Below are positions 1 through 7,735 of a stretch of 64,000 nt of DNA, piece after piece. The notes under the pieces were generated by a model. That model made no database searches. It was given only the letters and a program-made list of their open reading frames with translations, and was not told the DNA's origin. This stretch comes from Polaribacter haliotis (GTDB lineage Bacteria > Bacteroidota > Bacteroidia > Flavobacteriales > Flavobacteriaceae). A program made the translations under genes and the position numbers. Location: the NCBI RefSeq assembly GCF_014784055.1, contig NZ_CP061813.1, positions 1,622,001 through 1,686,000 on the forward strand, written 5' to 3'. Every line of letters begins with the position of its first letter. The stretch's first letter is position 1.

Positions 1-432
1 TTGTTTTACTCTTAATAATTTTTGCAAAATTAAATCTGTTAAACTCGAAACACGCATTTCACGCCAAGCTTCACCATAATCGTGGTTTTTATTCAACATT
101 AAATCTTTGGTAATTTTACTGTGTTTATCATATAAAACTGTTGCTTGTTCTGTATTTAAATCAGGATTTTCAACAACACCATTTTCTAACTGAATCAAAG
201 CCATTATCGAGTAATTTATAATTCCGATAAATTCAGATTTCTCTCCTTCATCTACTTTTCTTACCTCATTTTCTTGTAATTGACGAATTCTTTGAGCTTT
301 TATAAAAATTTGATCCGTTAAAGAAGGCAAACGTAAAATTCGCCAAGCAGAACCGTAATCGCTCATTTTTTTGATGAACAAACTTCTACATTCATCTATT
401 ACAGCATCGTATTGTTTTGAAGTATCTTGCAT
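1..432 (-). CDS. DUF1599 domain protein (3' end beyond window)
   Basis: Reading leftward from an ATG at 432, 144 codons stay open to the window edge, so the C-terminus is missing. The protein is an internal duplication: DYGSAWR (residues 25-31) and DYGEAWR (118-124) each precede a similar S-L-T-D segment. This matches DUF1599, a nucleotide-modification-associated family found in Flavobacteriia near folP and cdaA, as here. The biochemical role is not established. It diverges from the LOG gene across an 88-bp gap. Confidence 0.8.
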   Translation of the reverse strand, partial: MQDTSKQYDAVIDECRSLFIKKMSDYGSAWRILRLPSLTDQIFIKAQRIRQLQENEVRKVDEGEKSEFIGIINYSIMALIQLENGVVENPDLNTEQATVLYDKHSKITKDLMLNKNHDYGEAWREMRVSSLTDLILQKLLRVKQ

Positions 433-520
433 TTTCTCTTGTTAAAAAGTATTTGCTCAAAAATACTAAATCCTATATGCTTTTCATTTATTTTTACAAA
501 AGAATTTTAAAAACATAAAA

Positions 521-1102
521 TTGAATAAAGTTGTTGTTTTTTGTGGCTCAAGTTTGGGTTTTAATCCTATTTATAAAGAAAGTGCGATTGAACTGGGAAA
601 TTATTTTGCGGAAAATAATATCAGTTTAGTTTTTGGCGGTGGAAAAGTAGGAATGATGGGTGTTCTAGCAGACACCATTTTAGCTAAAAACGGTGAAGTT
701 ATTGGCGTAATTCCGAGCTTATTACACAAAGAAGAAGTAATTCATATTGGTGTAAAAAACATGACCGTTTGCAAAACCATGAGCGAACGCAAAGTAATTA
801 TGAGCAAATTAGTTGATGGTTATATTACACTTCCTGGAGGTTTTGGAACTTTAGATGAACTCTTCGAAGCACTAACTTTAAGTCAATTACAAATTGAACA
901 AAAACCAGTTGGATTGCTAAATGTAAATGGTTTTTTTGATGCCATTTTATTGCAATTAAATAAAATGGTTCAAGAAGGATATCTCAAACAAGCAAATAGA
1001 AATATGTTAATCGTTGGCACTTCTGTAACTGAATTAATGCAGAAAATGACCAATTACAAAGCACCGGAAATAGTACATATTATTAACAAAGTTGTAAAGT
1101 AA
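521..1102 (+). CDS. LOG-family nucleoside 5'-monophosphate phosphoribohydrolase (TIGR00730)
   Basis: This 193-aa protein has the Lysine decarboxylase-like/LOG fold signatures: FGGGKVGMMG (residues 38-47), MSERK (87-91) and PGGFGTLDE (105-113). Family members release the base from nucleoside 5'-monophosphates (cytokinin activation in plants); the physiological substrate in flavobacteria is uncertain. The start is TTG at 521, because no in-frame ATG precedes the first strand of the Rossmann fold. The stop overlaps the start of folP by one base (TAATG), which implies translational coupling. Confidence 0.85.
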   Translation: MNKVVVFCGSSLGFNPIYKESAIELGNYFAENNISLVFGGGKVGMMGVLADTILAKNGEVIGVIPSLLHKEEVIHIGVKNMTVCKTMSERKVIMSKLVDGYITLPGGFGTLDELFEALTLSQLQIEQKPVGLLNVNGFFDAILLQLNKMVQEGYLKQANRNMLIVGTSVTELMQKMTNYKAPEIVHIINKVVK

Positions 1103-1926
1103 TGACCATAAATTGCAAGGGAACTTTATTCGATTTATCATCACCAAAAGTGATGGGAATTTTAAATATTACGCCAGATTCCTTCTTTGATGGTGGCAAA
1201 TATAAAAATGAAGTAGAAATTCTAAATCAGACAGAAAAAATGCTTTTGGGAGGTGCGACTTTTATAGATGTTGGTGCCTATTCTTCTAGACCTGGAGCAA
1301 TTCATATTTCCGAAGAACAAGAATTACAAAGAATTATTCCTGTAATTAATTTATTGGTTAAGAATTTCCCTGAAATTGTTATTTCTGTAGATACTTTTAG
1401 AAGCAAAATTGCCAAAGAAACTGTAGAAAATGGTGTTGCAATTGTAAACGATATTTCTGGTGGAAAAATGGATGATAAAATGTTTGAAACCATAGCAAAA
1501 CTTCAGGTTCCATATATTTTAATGCACATGTTGGGTACTCCTCAAAACATGCAAAAAGATCCAATTTATAAAGATGTAACTCAAGAAATTATTTCTTTTT
1601 TTGCAGAACAAATTCATAAATTACACCAACTAAAACTAAATGATATTATTATAGATGTCGGTTTTGGTTTTGGGAAAACTGTTGCTCATAATTTTGAAAT
1701 TTTGAAGAATTTAGACCTTTTTAAAAGTTTAGATGCACCAATTTTAGCCGGAATTTCACGTAAATCAATGTTGTATAAAACATTAGATATTTCTGCACAA
1801 GAAGCTCTAAATGCCACCACTTCTGCAAATACAATTGCACTTTTAAATGGCGCAAATATTTTACGCGTTCACGATGTAAAAGAAGCTGTTGAAGCTGTAA
1901 AAATTGTAAATCAGGTTTCTTTTTAG
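1102..1926 (+). CDS. folP: Dihydropteroate synthase
   Basis: This 274-aa cytosolic enzyme condenses p-aminobenzoate with dihydropterin pyrophosphate in folate synthesis. Visible family motifs in order: ILNITPDSFFDGG (about residues 20-32), DVGAYSSRPGA (canonical D-x-G-x-x-S-T-R-P-G), SVDTFR, NDISGG, GFGFGKT and ISRKS. Length is normal. It overlaps the LOG gene by one base. Its TAG stop codon (1924-1926) is itself the first three bases of an intergenic structured repeat. Confidence 0.95.
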   Translation: MTINCKGTLFDLSSPKVMGILNITPDSFFDGGKYKNEVEILNQTEKMLLGGATFIDVGAYSSRPGAIHISEEQELQRIIPVINLLVKNFPEIVISVDTFRSKIAKETVENGVAIVNDISGGKMDDKMFETIAKLQVPYILMHMLGTPQNMQKDPIYKDVTQEIISFFAEQIHKLHQLKLNDIIIDVGFGFGKTVAHNFEILKNLDLFKSLDAPILAGISRKSMLYKTLDISAQEALNATTSANTIALLNGANILRVHDVKEAVEAVKIVNQVSF

Positions 1927-2009
1927 GAGCTATTACCAGCTTTCCACTATATCTTTTTGTTGAAAAAACAAAAAGGATGTCGTTTCAATCTGGGCTAAAC
2001 TTGCTTGCC
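1924..2009 (+). repeat. Stop-adjacent structured repeat, copy 1
   Basis: The element opens with TAGGAGCTATTACCAGC, continues to a perfect 9-bp hairpin (CTTTTTGTT at 1953-1961, AACAAAAAG at 1967-1975, 5-nt loop) and ends with CAATCTGGGCTAAACTTG. Its first three bases are the folP stop codon. Two further copies occur at 60462-60550 and, on the other strand, at 63866-63958, each directly after a gene on the same strand. Confidence 0.8.
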
Positions 2010-2016
2010 AACTTCC

Positions 2017-2162
2017 TTGTCATTCCTGCGAAAGCAGGAATCTATAATAGATAAATAAACCAGCTCTTAATAATTTGTCTAAGCAATTACTTCTTTTTAA
2101 AAGTTAATTTTTTGAGTACTTATAAATGTTAGTTTGGATTCCTGCCTTCGCAGGAATGACAA
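2017..2162. repeat. Inverted pair of REP-like palindromes
   Basis: A 26-bp arm at 2017-2042 starting TTGTCATTCCTGCG reappears inverted at 2136-2162 with one mismatch. Each arm is itself a palindrome (CCTGC...GCAGG). The 93 bp between them show no gene. This is the arrangement of a BIME or MITE. Together with the preceding repeat it fills most of the 369-bp gap between folP and exbD. Confidence 0.8.
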
Positions 2163-2295
2163 TACGAAAAATTTTATGGCACCAATTTTGTTAAATAAAT
2201 GTTAACGCCAAAAATCTACCTAATTAAACTTTAATAATCCTTCTCGAAATAGTTCGAAAGGAAATCTAAATTATTAACTTTTAAAAACAAACATT

Positions 2296-2901
2296 ATGAG
2301 TAGAAAACAATCTCCAGAAATTAATGCTGGCTCTATGGCAGACATCGCATTTTTATTATTAATCTTTTTCTTGGTTACCACAACTATGAATGTAGATGCA
2401 GGAATTTCAAGAAAAATTCCTCCGAAAGAAGAGATTCCATCGGATATTTTGGTAAACGAAAGAAACATTTTAGAAGTAAACATCAACAAAAACAACGATA
2501 TTTTTGCTGATGGAAAAACAATTCAAATGAATGAATTAAAACAAATTGCCATCGATTTTATAGACAATGGTGGTGGATTAGATATCAACAAAAAAAGTTG
2601 CGATTGGTGTGAAGGTTCGAAAATAAAAACATCTTCAGATCATCCAACAAAGGCAATTATTTCAATAAAAACAGACAGAACAACAAATTACGAAACTTAT
2701 ATTTCAACTTTAGATATTTTAAATTCTGCGTATTCACATTTAAGAAATAAATTATCGGTAAAACTGTATAATAGAAATTATAATAGTTTATTAGAAGATT
2801 TTAAGAAATCGAATAACAACGATAAAAATCTTCAAGATAAAATAAAACTGATTCGCGAAAAATATCCTTTATTATTATCTGATGCAGAAATAAATAATTG
2901 A
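2296..2901 (+). CDS. ExbD/TolR-family proton-channel subunit
   Basis: This 201-aa protein has a short cytoplasmic N-terminus, one membrane helix SMADIAFLLLIFFLVTTTM with the conserved proton-channel Asp at residue 16, and a periplasmic domain. ExbD works with ExbB/TolQ to drive TonB-type or Tol/gliding machinery by the proton motive force. No ExbB/TolQ partner gene lies in this window. The gene sits alone between a repeat-rich gap and cdaA. A Cys pair (DWCEG and its neighbour) in the periplasmic part is not typical of the short E. coli form. Confidence 0.85.
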   Translation: MSRKQSPEINAGSMADIAFLLLIFFLVTTTMNVDAGISRKIPPKEEIPSDILVNERNILEVNINKNNDIFADGKTIQMNELKQIAIDFIDNGGGLDINKKSCDWCEGSKIKTSSDHPTKAIISIKTDRTTNYETYISTLDILNSAYSHLRNKLSVKLYNRNYNSLLEDFKKSNNNDKNLQDKIKLIREKYPLLLSDAEINN

Positions 2902-2953
2902 TTCTCTTATCAATAAATTTATTAGTATTTTAGCCTAAAATCAGTCTGTTTTT

Positions 2954-3730
2954 ATGTTCGATTTTATTGAATTTTCTTTGTTAGATATTTTAGATATTCT
3001 GTTGGTAGCAACACTACTTTATTATATTTACAAACTTTTAAAAGGAACTGTTGCCATTAACATTGTTATTGGAATTGCATTTATTTTTCTAATTTGGAAA
3101 ATTACACAAGCCCTTAAAATGGAAATGTTAAGTGGCATTTTAGGCTATTTACTTTCTGGTGGAGTTATTGCGTTAATCATTGTTTTTCAACAAGAAATAC
3201 GAAAATTCTTATTAATGATTGGTACTACAAACTTTACCAATAAACGGAGTTTTCTAAAACAATTAAAGTTCTTACAAACAGAAATTAGTACCGAAATTGA
3301 TACAGATGTAATTTTAGAAGCCTGTAGAAAAATGTCTAAGACAAAAACAGGCGCTTTAATAGTAATTGAAAGAACAAACGCGTTAGATTTCTTAATTAAT
3401 ACTGGCGATAACATGAATGCTCAAATTAATGAAGCTCTTTTACAAAGTGTTTTTTACAAAAACAGCCCTTTACACGATGGAGCTTTAATTATTAGAGATA
3501 ATTATATTGTAGCAACCAGAGTTGTTTTACCAATTTCCGACAGCACAAAAATTCCTGCAAGATTTGGTTTAAGACACAGAGCCGCAATTGGCGTTTCAGA
3601 AAAAACAGATGCAGTTTGTGTTTTAGTTTCCGAAGAAACTGGTGAAATTTCTTACATTAAAGATGGCGAATTTGTACTTTATAAAGACTTTGAAGAATTA
3701 AATGATAAAATGAAAAAAGACTTTATGTAG
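2954..3730 (+). CDS. cdaA: Diadenylate cyclase CdaA (TIGR00159)
   Basis: This 258-aa membrane enzyme makes cyclic di-AMP from two ATP. It has three N-terminal membrane segments (about residues 12-28, 35-52 and 58-80) followed by a DisA_N cyclase domain with both hallmark motifs, DGA (175-177, in LHDGALIIRD) and RHR (207-209, in RHRAAIG). c-di-AMP controls turgor, K+ and wall homeostasis. In many Bacteroidetes the gene follows folP directly; here exbD and repeats intervene. Confidence 0.93.
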   Translation: MFDFIEFSLLDILDILLVATLLYYIYKLLKGTVAINIVIGIAFIFLIWKITQALKMEMLSGILGYLLSGGVIALIIVFQQEIRKFLLMIGTTNFTNKRSFLKQLKFLQTEISTEIDTDVILEACRKMSKTKTGALIVIERTNALDFLINTGDNMNAQINEALLQSVFYKNSPLHDGALIIRDNYIVATRVVLPISDSTKIPARFGLRHRAAIGVSEKTDAVCVLVSEETGEISYIKDGEFVLYKDFEELNDKMKKDFM

Positions 3731-3782
3731 TCATTTTAAAAATAAAGTTACTTTCTTAAAACTTTGAATACCCATTCTTATT

Positions 3783-4964
3783 ATGAAAAATATATTTTTC
3801 TTATTTATTCTAATTTCATCAACAATTTTTAGTCAAACAAATACGGAAATTCATGTTTTTGATATTGAAAAATCAGGTGATAAAATTGAATTAAAAAACG
3901 GAAAAAATATTTCGAATAATAAAGGATATGATAGTCAGCCTTATTTTTATGAAGATTCCAAAGTTATATTTGCTTCCACAAGAAATGGAAATACAGATAT
4001 CGCTTTGTACGATTTAAATAAAAATAATTCTGAACTAAACTATCTTTCTGCAACAGAAAATGGTGGAGAATATTCGCCACAAAAAATTCCAAATTCCAAT
4101 GATGTTTCTGCTGTAAGATTAGATAGTAATGGACTGCAACGTTTTTATAGTTACGATTTCAACTCAAAAAACCCAACAGAACTTATTCCTAATTTAAAAG
4201 TCGCCTATCCAACTTGGTTTAATGAAAATATTGTGATTGCAGTTTCAATTGTAAATGATTCTCTAGAGCTTTTTATCTCAGATATTAAAAAGAAAACAAA
4301 CCTTTCAGTTGCAAAAAACGTTGGGCGTTCTGTACATAAAATTCCGAATTCTAATTTAATAAGTTTTATAAGTAAAGAGAACAAAGAATATTGGTTGTTA
4401 AAATCTTTAAATCCCAAAACAAAAGAAATTAAAAGTATTTGCTCCGTTGGTAAAACTGAAGATGTTACTTGGTTGCCAGATGGAACTTTATTAATTTCTA
4501 TAGAGAAATCCATTTATAAATTCAATCCAAGGGAAGATAAAAATCCAAGTTTGTTTTTTAATTTTTCTGATGAAAACATCAATAATATTTCCAGAATGGC
4601 AGTAAACAATTCTGGAACTAAAATAGCAATTGTAGCAGAAGTTTCTCCAAGATATTTAGCACAAGAACAATTAGATGGTTACAATAATAGAGATATTGAA
4701 GCTTTTCTTAAACCCTATGCAAAAAACGTAAAAGTGTATAATTTCCCAAATGAACTTCGTTACGAAGGCATCGAAAAAATGCGAGAACGTTATACTGGCT
4801 TCTTTAAAAATACACCAGATTTACATTGTAAATTATTAAATAGAATTGTTTTCGAAAACAAAGTTATAGACCACGAATTGGTAACCGTAAATGGAAATCA
4901 ATTTAAAGCAGTTGCAGTTTACACTATAAAAAACGGTAAAATATCCTCAGTTACTTTTATGTAA
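3783..4964 (+). CDS. Exported WD40/PD40 beta-propeller protein with C-terminal SnoaL/NTF2-like domain
   Basis: The 393-aa product starts with a signal peptide (hydrophobic to about residue 16, then FSQ). Residues about 40-285 contain repeated propeller blades of the TolB/PD40 type (for example ASTRNGNTDIALYD). From about residue 290 to the end a second domain appears, with LDGYNNRDIEAFLKPY, GIEKMRERY and a closing strand, characteristic of SnoaL/NTF2-like folds. No catalytic role can be assigned. The joining of these two domains is unusual. Confidence 0.7.
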   Translation: MKNIFFLFILISSTIFSQTNTEIHVFDIEKSGDKIELKNGKNISNNKGYDSQPYFYEDSKVIFASTRNGNTDIALYDLNKNNSELNYLSATENGGEYSPQKIPNSNDVSAVRLDSNGLQRFYSYDFNSKNPTELIPNLKVAYPTWFNENIVIAVSIVNDSLELFISDIKKKTNLSVAKNVGRSVHKIPNSNLISFISKENKEYWLLKSLNPKTKEIKSICSVGKTEDVTWLPDGTLLISIEKSIYKFNPREDKNPSLFFNFSDENINNISRMAVNNSGTKIAIVAEVSPRYLAQEQLDGYNNRDIEAFLKPYAKNVKVYNFPNELRYEGIEKMRERYTGFFKNTPDLHCKLLNRIVFENKVIDHELVTVNGNQFKAVAVYTIKNGKISSVTFM

Positions 4965-5006
4965 AATATTAAAATAAAAAGCAAAAATTGTATCTACATC
5001 AAATAT

Positions 5007-5030
5007 TAATCGTAATATTGCAATAAACAA
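5007..5030. promoter_or_regulatory. Candidate ArsR operator
   Basis: A perfect 10-bp palindrome TATTGCAATA (5016-5025) lies in an AT-rich stretch 11 bp before the arsR start. ArsR/SmtB repressors bind short AT-rich dyads overlapping their own promoters, so this is the natural operator candidate. Assignment by position and symmetry only. Confidence 0.4.
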
Positions 5031-5036
5031 ATTAAT

Positions 5037-5363
5037 ATGGGTTTAACTAAATCAGAGATTTTTACAGAAGAACAAAATGAAATTGCTGCGATTGCAAAAG
5101 TTTTAGGACATCCTGCAAGAATTGCCATATTAGAATTTATAATAAAACTAAATACTTGTGTTTGTGGAGATTTAGTAAAAGATATTGGTTTGGCGCAACC
5201 AACTATTTCTCAACATTTAAAAGAATTAAAGAAAGTAGGAATTATAAAAGGCACAATTGAAGGAACTAGCGTTTGTTACTGCATTCATCAAGAAGATTGG
5301 AGTAAAATAAAAAATATTTTAAATAAATTTTTAAATCAAAATTTAAACGAAAACTGTTGTTAA
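5037..5363 (+). CDS. arsR: ArsR-family arsenic-responsive repressor
   Basis: A 108-aa winged-helix regulator. The metal-sensing helix carries CVCGDL (Cys41, Cys43), the counterpart of the ELCVCDL arsenite site. The recognition helix is around LAQPTISQHLKELKK (residues 52-66). Additional cysteines are at 80 and 82 (CYC) and a vicinal pair ends the protein (Cys107-Cys108). It is the first gene of a three-gene arsenic operon and presumably represses it until As(III) binds. Confidence 0.88.
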   Translation: MGLTKSEIFTEEQNEIAAIAKVLGHPARIAILEFIIKLNTCVCGDLVKDIGLAQPTISQHLKELKKVGIIKGTIEGTSVCYCIHQEDWSKIKNILNKFLNQNLNENCC

Positions 5364-5382
5364 TAAAAGAAACTCTATAAAA

Positions 5383-6000
5383 ATGGAAAAAATTAATCAA
5401 AAAATAACAACTACAATTTCTAATTTAGAAATTGATAAAATTACTAATGATAGGAAACTAGTATTAGAACCATTAGTTAACTTTATACAAGAAAAAGTCG
5501 CAACAAATAAAGATGTAAATATCAATTTTATTTGTACGCATAATTCAAGAAGAAGTCATTTAGCTCAAATATGGGCTCAAACAATGGCAGCATATTTTAA
5601 TATTAAAAATGTAAAATGTTATTCTGGAGGAACAGAAGCAACTGCAATGTTTTATAAAGTTGTGGAAACACTAAAAAACACTGGCTTTGAAATTAATAAA
5701 ATTTCTGAAACTGAAAATCCTATTTATGCAATAAAATTTAACGATAATTCGCAACCAATTATTGGTTTTTCTAAAAAATATGAAAATGAATTTAATCCTA
5801 AATCAGAGTTTGCGGCAATTATGACTTGTTCACAAGCAGATGTAGGTTGCCCATTTATTTTTGGTGCTGAAAAGAGAATTCCAATTACCTATGAAGATCC
5901 TAAATTGTTTGATGGTAAAGAAATTCAAGCAGAAAAATACCAAGAAAGAAGTTTACAAATAGCAACAGAAATGTTATATGTATTTTCAAATATTAATTAA
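5383..6000 (+). CDS. Thioredoxin-coupled arsenate reductase-like protein (LMW-PTP fold)
   Basis: The 205-aa protein carries the CX5R phosphatase loop CTHNSRR (Cys51-Arg57) and a redox pair in CSQADVGC (Cys149-x6-Cys156). This triple-cysteine layout is that of the pI258-type ArsC, which reduces As(V) to As(III) through a Cys-Cys relay regenerated by thioredoxin. An N-terminal helical extension of about 45 residues is longer than in pI258 ArsC. Databases often call this subfamily protein-tyrosine-phosphatase. It lies 19 bp after arsR. Confidence 0.82.
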   Translation: MEKINQKITTTISNLEIDKITNDRKLVLEPLVNFIQEKVATNKDVNINFICTHNSRRSHLAQIWAQTMAAYFNIKNVKCYSGGTEATAMFYKVVETLKNTGFEINKISETENPIYAIKFNDNSQPIIGFSKKYENEFNPKSEFAAIMTCSQADVGCPFIFGAEKRIPITYEDPKLFDGKEIQAEKYQERSLQIATEMLYVFSNIN

Positions 6001-6014
6001 TAAAAAGAAACATT

Positions 6015-6476
6015 ATGAAATTATCAGAAATAAAAAGTTATCTAAAAAATTTAGAAACCATTTCTTTTCAATTACCAAATGGAGAATTAGTTCCTAGTCA
6101 TTTTCACGTGACTGAAGTTGGAAAAGTAACAAAGAATTTTATTGATTGTGGTGGAAAAGTTAGAAACGAAGAAGTCATCAATTTTCAACTTTGGGAAGAA
6201 AACGATTACGACCACAGATTGCATCCAGAGAAATTAATAAACATTATAGAGTTGTCTGAAAAAATGTTTCAATTTAATGATGTAGAAATTGAAGTAGAGT
6301 ATCAAGGCAAAGAAACGATTGGAAAATATGGTTTAGATTTCGTTGGAAAAAACTTTATTTTAACTTCAAAAATTACTGCTTGTTTGGCTTTAGATGCTTG
6401 TGGAATAACGAAACCAAAAATTAAAATTTCTGAACTACAAAGCTCTTGTTGTGATCCAAAATCTGGTTGTTGTTAG
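6015..6476 (+). CDS. DUF6428 family protein, arsenic-operon associated
   Basis: A 153-aa soluble protein beginning MKLSEIKSYLKN and containing the family segments LVPSHFHVTEVG and FQLWEENDYDHRLHP. DUF6428 proteins are regular companions of arsR and arsenate reductase in Bacteroidetes; function unknown. The tail SSCCDPKSGCC (residues 143-153) has two vicinal cysteine pairs that could ligate As(III); this is inference. It starts 14 bp after the reductase gene. No ACR3 or ArsB efflux gene follows, although one is usual. Confidence 0.75.
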   Translation: MKLSEIKSYLKNLETISFQLPNGELVPSHFHVTEVGKVTKNFIDCGGKVRNEEVINFQLWEENDYDHRLHPEKLINIIELSEKMFQFNDVEIEVEYQGKETIGKYGLDFVGKNFILTSKITACLALDACGITKPKIKISELQSSCCDPKSGCC

Positions 6477-6598
6477 GTTCTTTTTAAGAAACTAAGAAAA
6501 TGGAATAAATTTTTGCATTTTAAAATAAAGATCTTAATTTAAAATTTGGGGTAAAAACATCTATATTCTAAAAAGTATATATAGGGGAATAATTGCAG

Positions 6599-6630
6599 TT
6601 TGTTTCTCTATCATAAAAAAGATAACTTTG
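6599..6630 (+). promoter_or_regulatory. Bacteroidetes-type promoter for the Crp/Fnr gene
   Basis: TTTG at 6599-6602 is followed after 20 bp by TAACTTTG (6623-6630). This fits the Bacteroidetes -33 TTTG / -7 TAnnTTTG consensus exactly. Transcription would begin near 6636, leaving a leader of about 20 nt before the TTG at 6658. Confidence 0.65.
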
Positions 6631-6657
6631 TAATATCTAATCTTAAAATTATTTAAA

Positions 6658-7176
6658 TTGATAGATGATGTATCTAAAAAAATAAAAAAAGTTTCTAAAG
6701 GAGAGATACTATTAAAACAAGGTGAAATTGCAAAGCATGGTTATTTTGTAAAAAAGGGTTGTCTTAAAAGCTATGCAATAGACAAAGCAGGTAAAGAACA
6801 TATTATGCAATTTGCTCCAGAATCTTGGTTAATATCAGATTTGGATAGTTTTACAAACCAAACACCATCTTTAGTTTTTATAGAAGTAATAGAAAACTCT
6901 GAAGTAGTGCTTTTTTCAAAATCAGATTTTAAAGCTTTAGAAGATTTGGATCATAAGACCGTTATTGAAATAGCCAATAAATTTAGAAACAATTTAATAG
7001 CTTCTAACAAGCGTATAATAGGTTTGTTAAGTGCAACTGCAGAAAAACGTTATTTAGATTTTACTGAAACTTACCCAACATTGGTACAAAGACTGCCTCT
7101 TAAATTAATAGCTTCTTACATTGGTGTAACACCAGAATATTTAAGTGAAATAAGAAGAAAAATAACAAAAAAATAA
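6658..7176 (+). CDS. Crp/Fnr-family transcriptional regulator
   Basis: The 172-aa protein has a cyclic-nucleotide-binding beta-roll at residues about 5-95 (KGEILLKQGEIAKHGYFVKKG) and a C-terminal winged helix ending with IASYIGVTPEYLSEIRRK. No N-terminal FNR cysteine cluster is present, so it is not an Fe-S oxygen sensor. The start is TTG at 6658; a stop lies upstream at 6631 and no in-frame ATG is available before the beta-roll. It is slightly shorter than the usual 190 aa. It precedes and probably controls the DoxX-VOC-ferredoxin genes. Confidence 0.85.
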   Translation: MIDDVSKKIKKVSKGEILLKQGEIAKHGYFVKKGCLKSYAIDKAGKEHIMQFAPESWLISDLDSFTNQTPSLVFIEVIENSEVVLFSKSDFKALEDLDHKTVIEIANKFRNNLIASNKRIIGLLSATAEKRYLDFTETYPTLVQRLPLKLIASYIGVTPEYLSEIRRKITKK

Positions 7177-7260
7177 AATACTATTTCTTAAGGTATCTTA
7201 TTTTTTATTAATAGACAATGCACCAATTTTGCATTAAAATAATTAATAAAAAATTAAGAA

Positions 7261-7680
7261 ATGACAAATCAAAAAAACAACAAAGCAATACACATTTTGC
7301 TTTGGATTGCTCAAGGATTATTAGCCCTTATGTTTATAATGGCAGGATTAACAAAAGCTACACAACCAATAGAAGCCTTAGCAGATTCTTTACCATGGGT
7401 AACCTCTACCTCTACAGGGTTAGTACGTTTTATTGGTATTAGCGAACTTTTAGGAGGTTTAGGTTTATTATTACCATCTATTTTTAGATTTAAACCATTT
7501 TTAACTGTTTGGGCCGCTTTAGGTTTAGCTGTTGTTATGGTTTTAGCTGTTATTTTTCATGCATCTAGAGGCGAATTCTCTGCTATTATAGTAAATATAA
7601 TAATTCTGGCTTTTGCTGTATTTATTGCTTGGGGAAGAACTAAAAAAGCACCAATTAAAACAAAAGTAACAGTAAAATAA
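7261..7680 (+). CDS. DoxX-family integral membrane protein
   Basis: A 139-aa protein with four predicted membrane helices (starting near residues 9, 52, 77 and 101) and the DoxX pattern LALMFIMAGLTK near the N-terminus and GISELLGGLGLLLP in helix two. DoxX proteins are linked to thiol/redox and quinone stress; Bacillus MhqP belongs here. It lies 84 bp after the Crp/Fnr gene and 55 bp before the VOC gene, consistent with an operon. Confidence 0.82.
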   Translation: MTNQKNNKAIHILLWIAQGLLALMFIMAGLTKATQPIEALADSLPWVTSTSTGLVRFIGISELLGGLGLLLPSIFRFKPFLTVWAALGLAVVMVLAVIFHASRGEFSAIIVNIIILAFAVFIAWGRTKKAPIKTKVTVK

Positions 7681-7735
7681 TCGGCATTAAAGTATTTTTT
7701 TTTACAACCCTAATTTCACACTTTTAACTAACACA

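Noticed and set aside
2176..2191. Possible sigma-54 promoter (TGGCACCAATTTTGTT) before exbD
   Set aside because: The -12 element is GT instead of GC and it lies over 100 bp from the gene at the edge of a repeat, so the match is too weak.
7218..7442. 74-codon frame overlapping the start of the DoxX gene
   Set aside because: It is out of frame with the clear DoxX coding sequence and has no family features.
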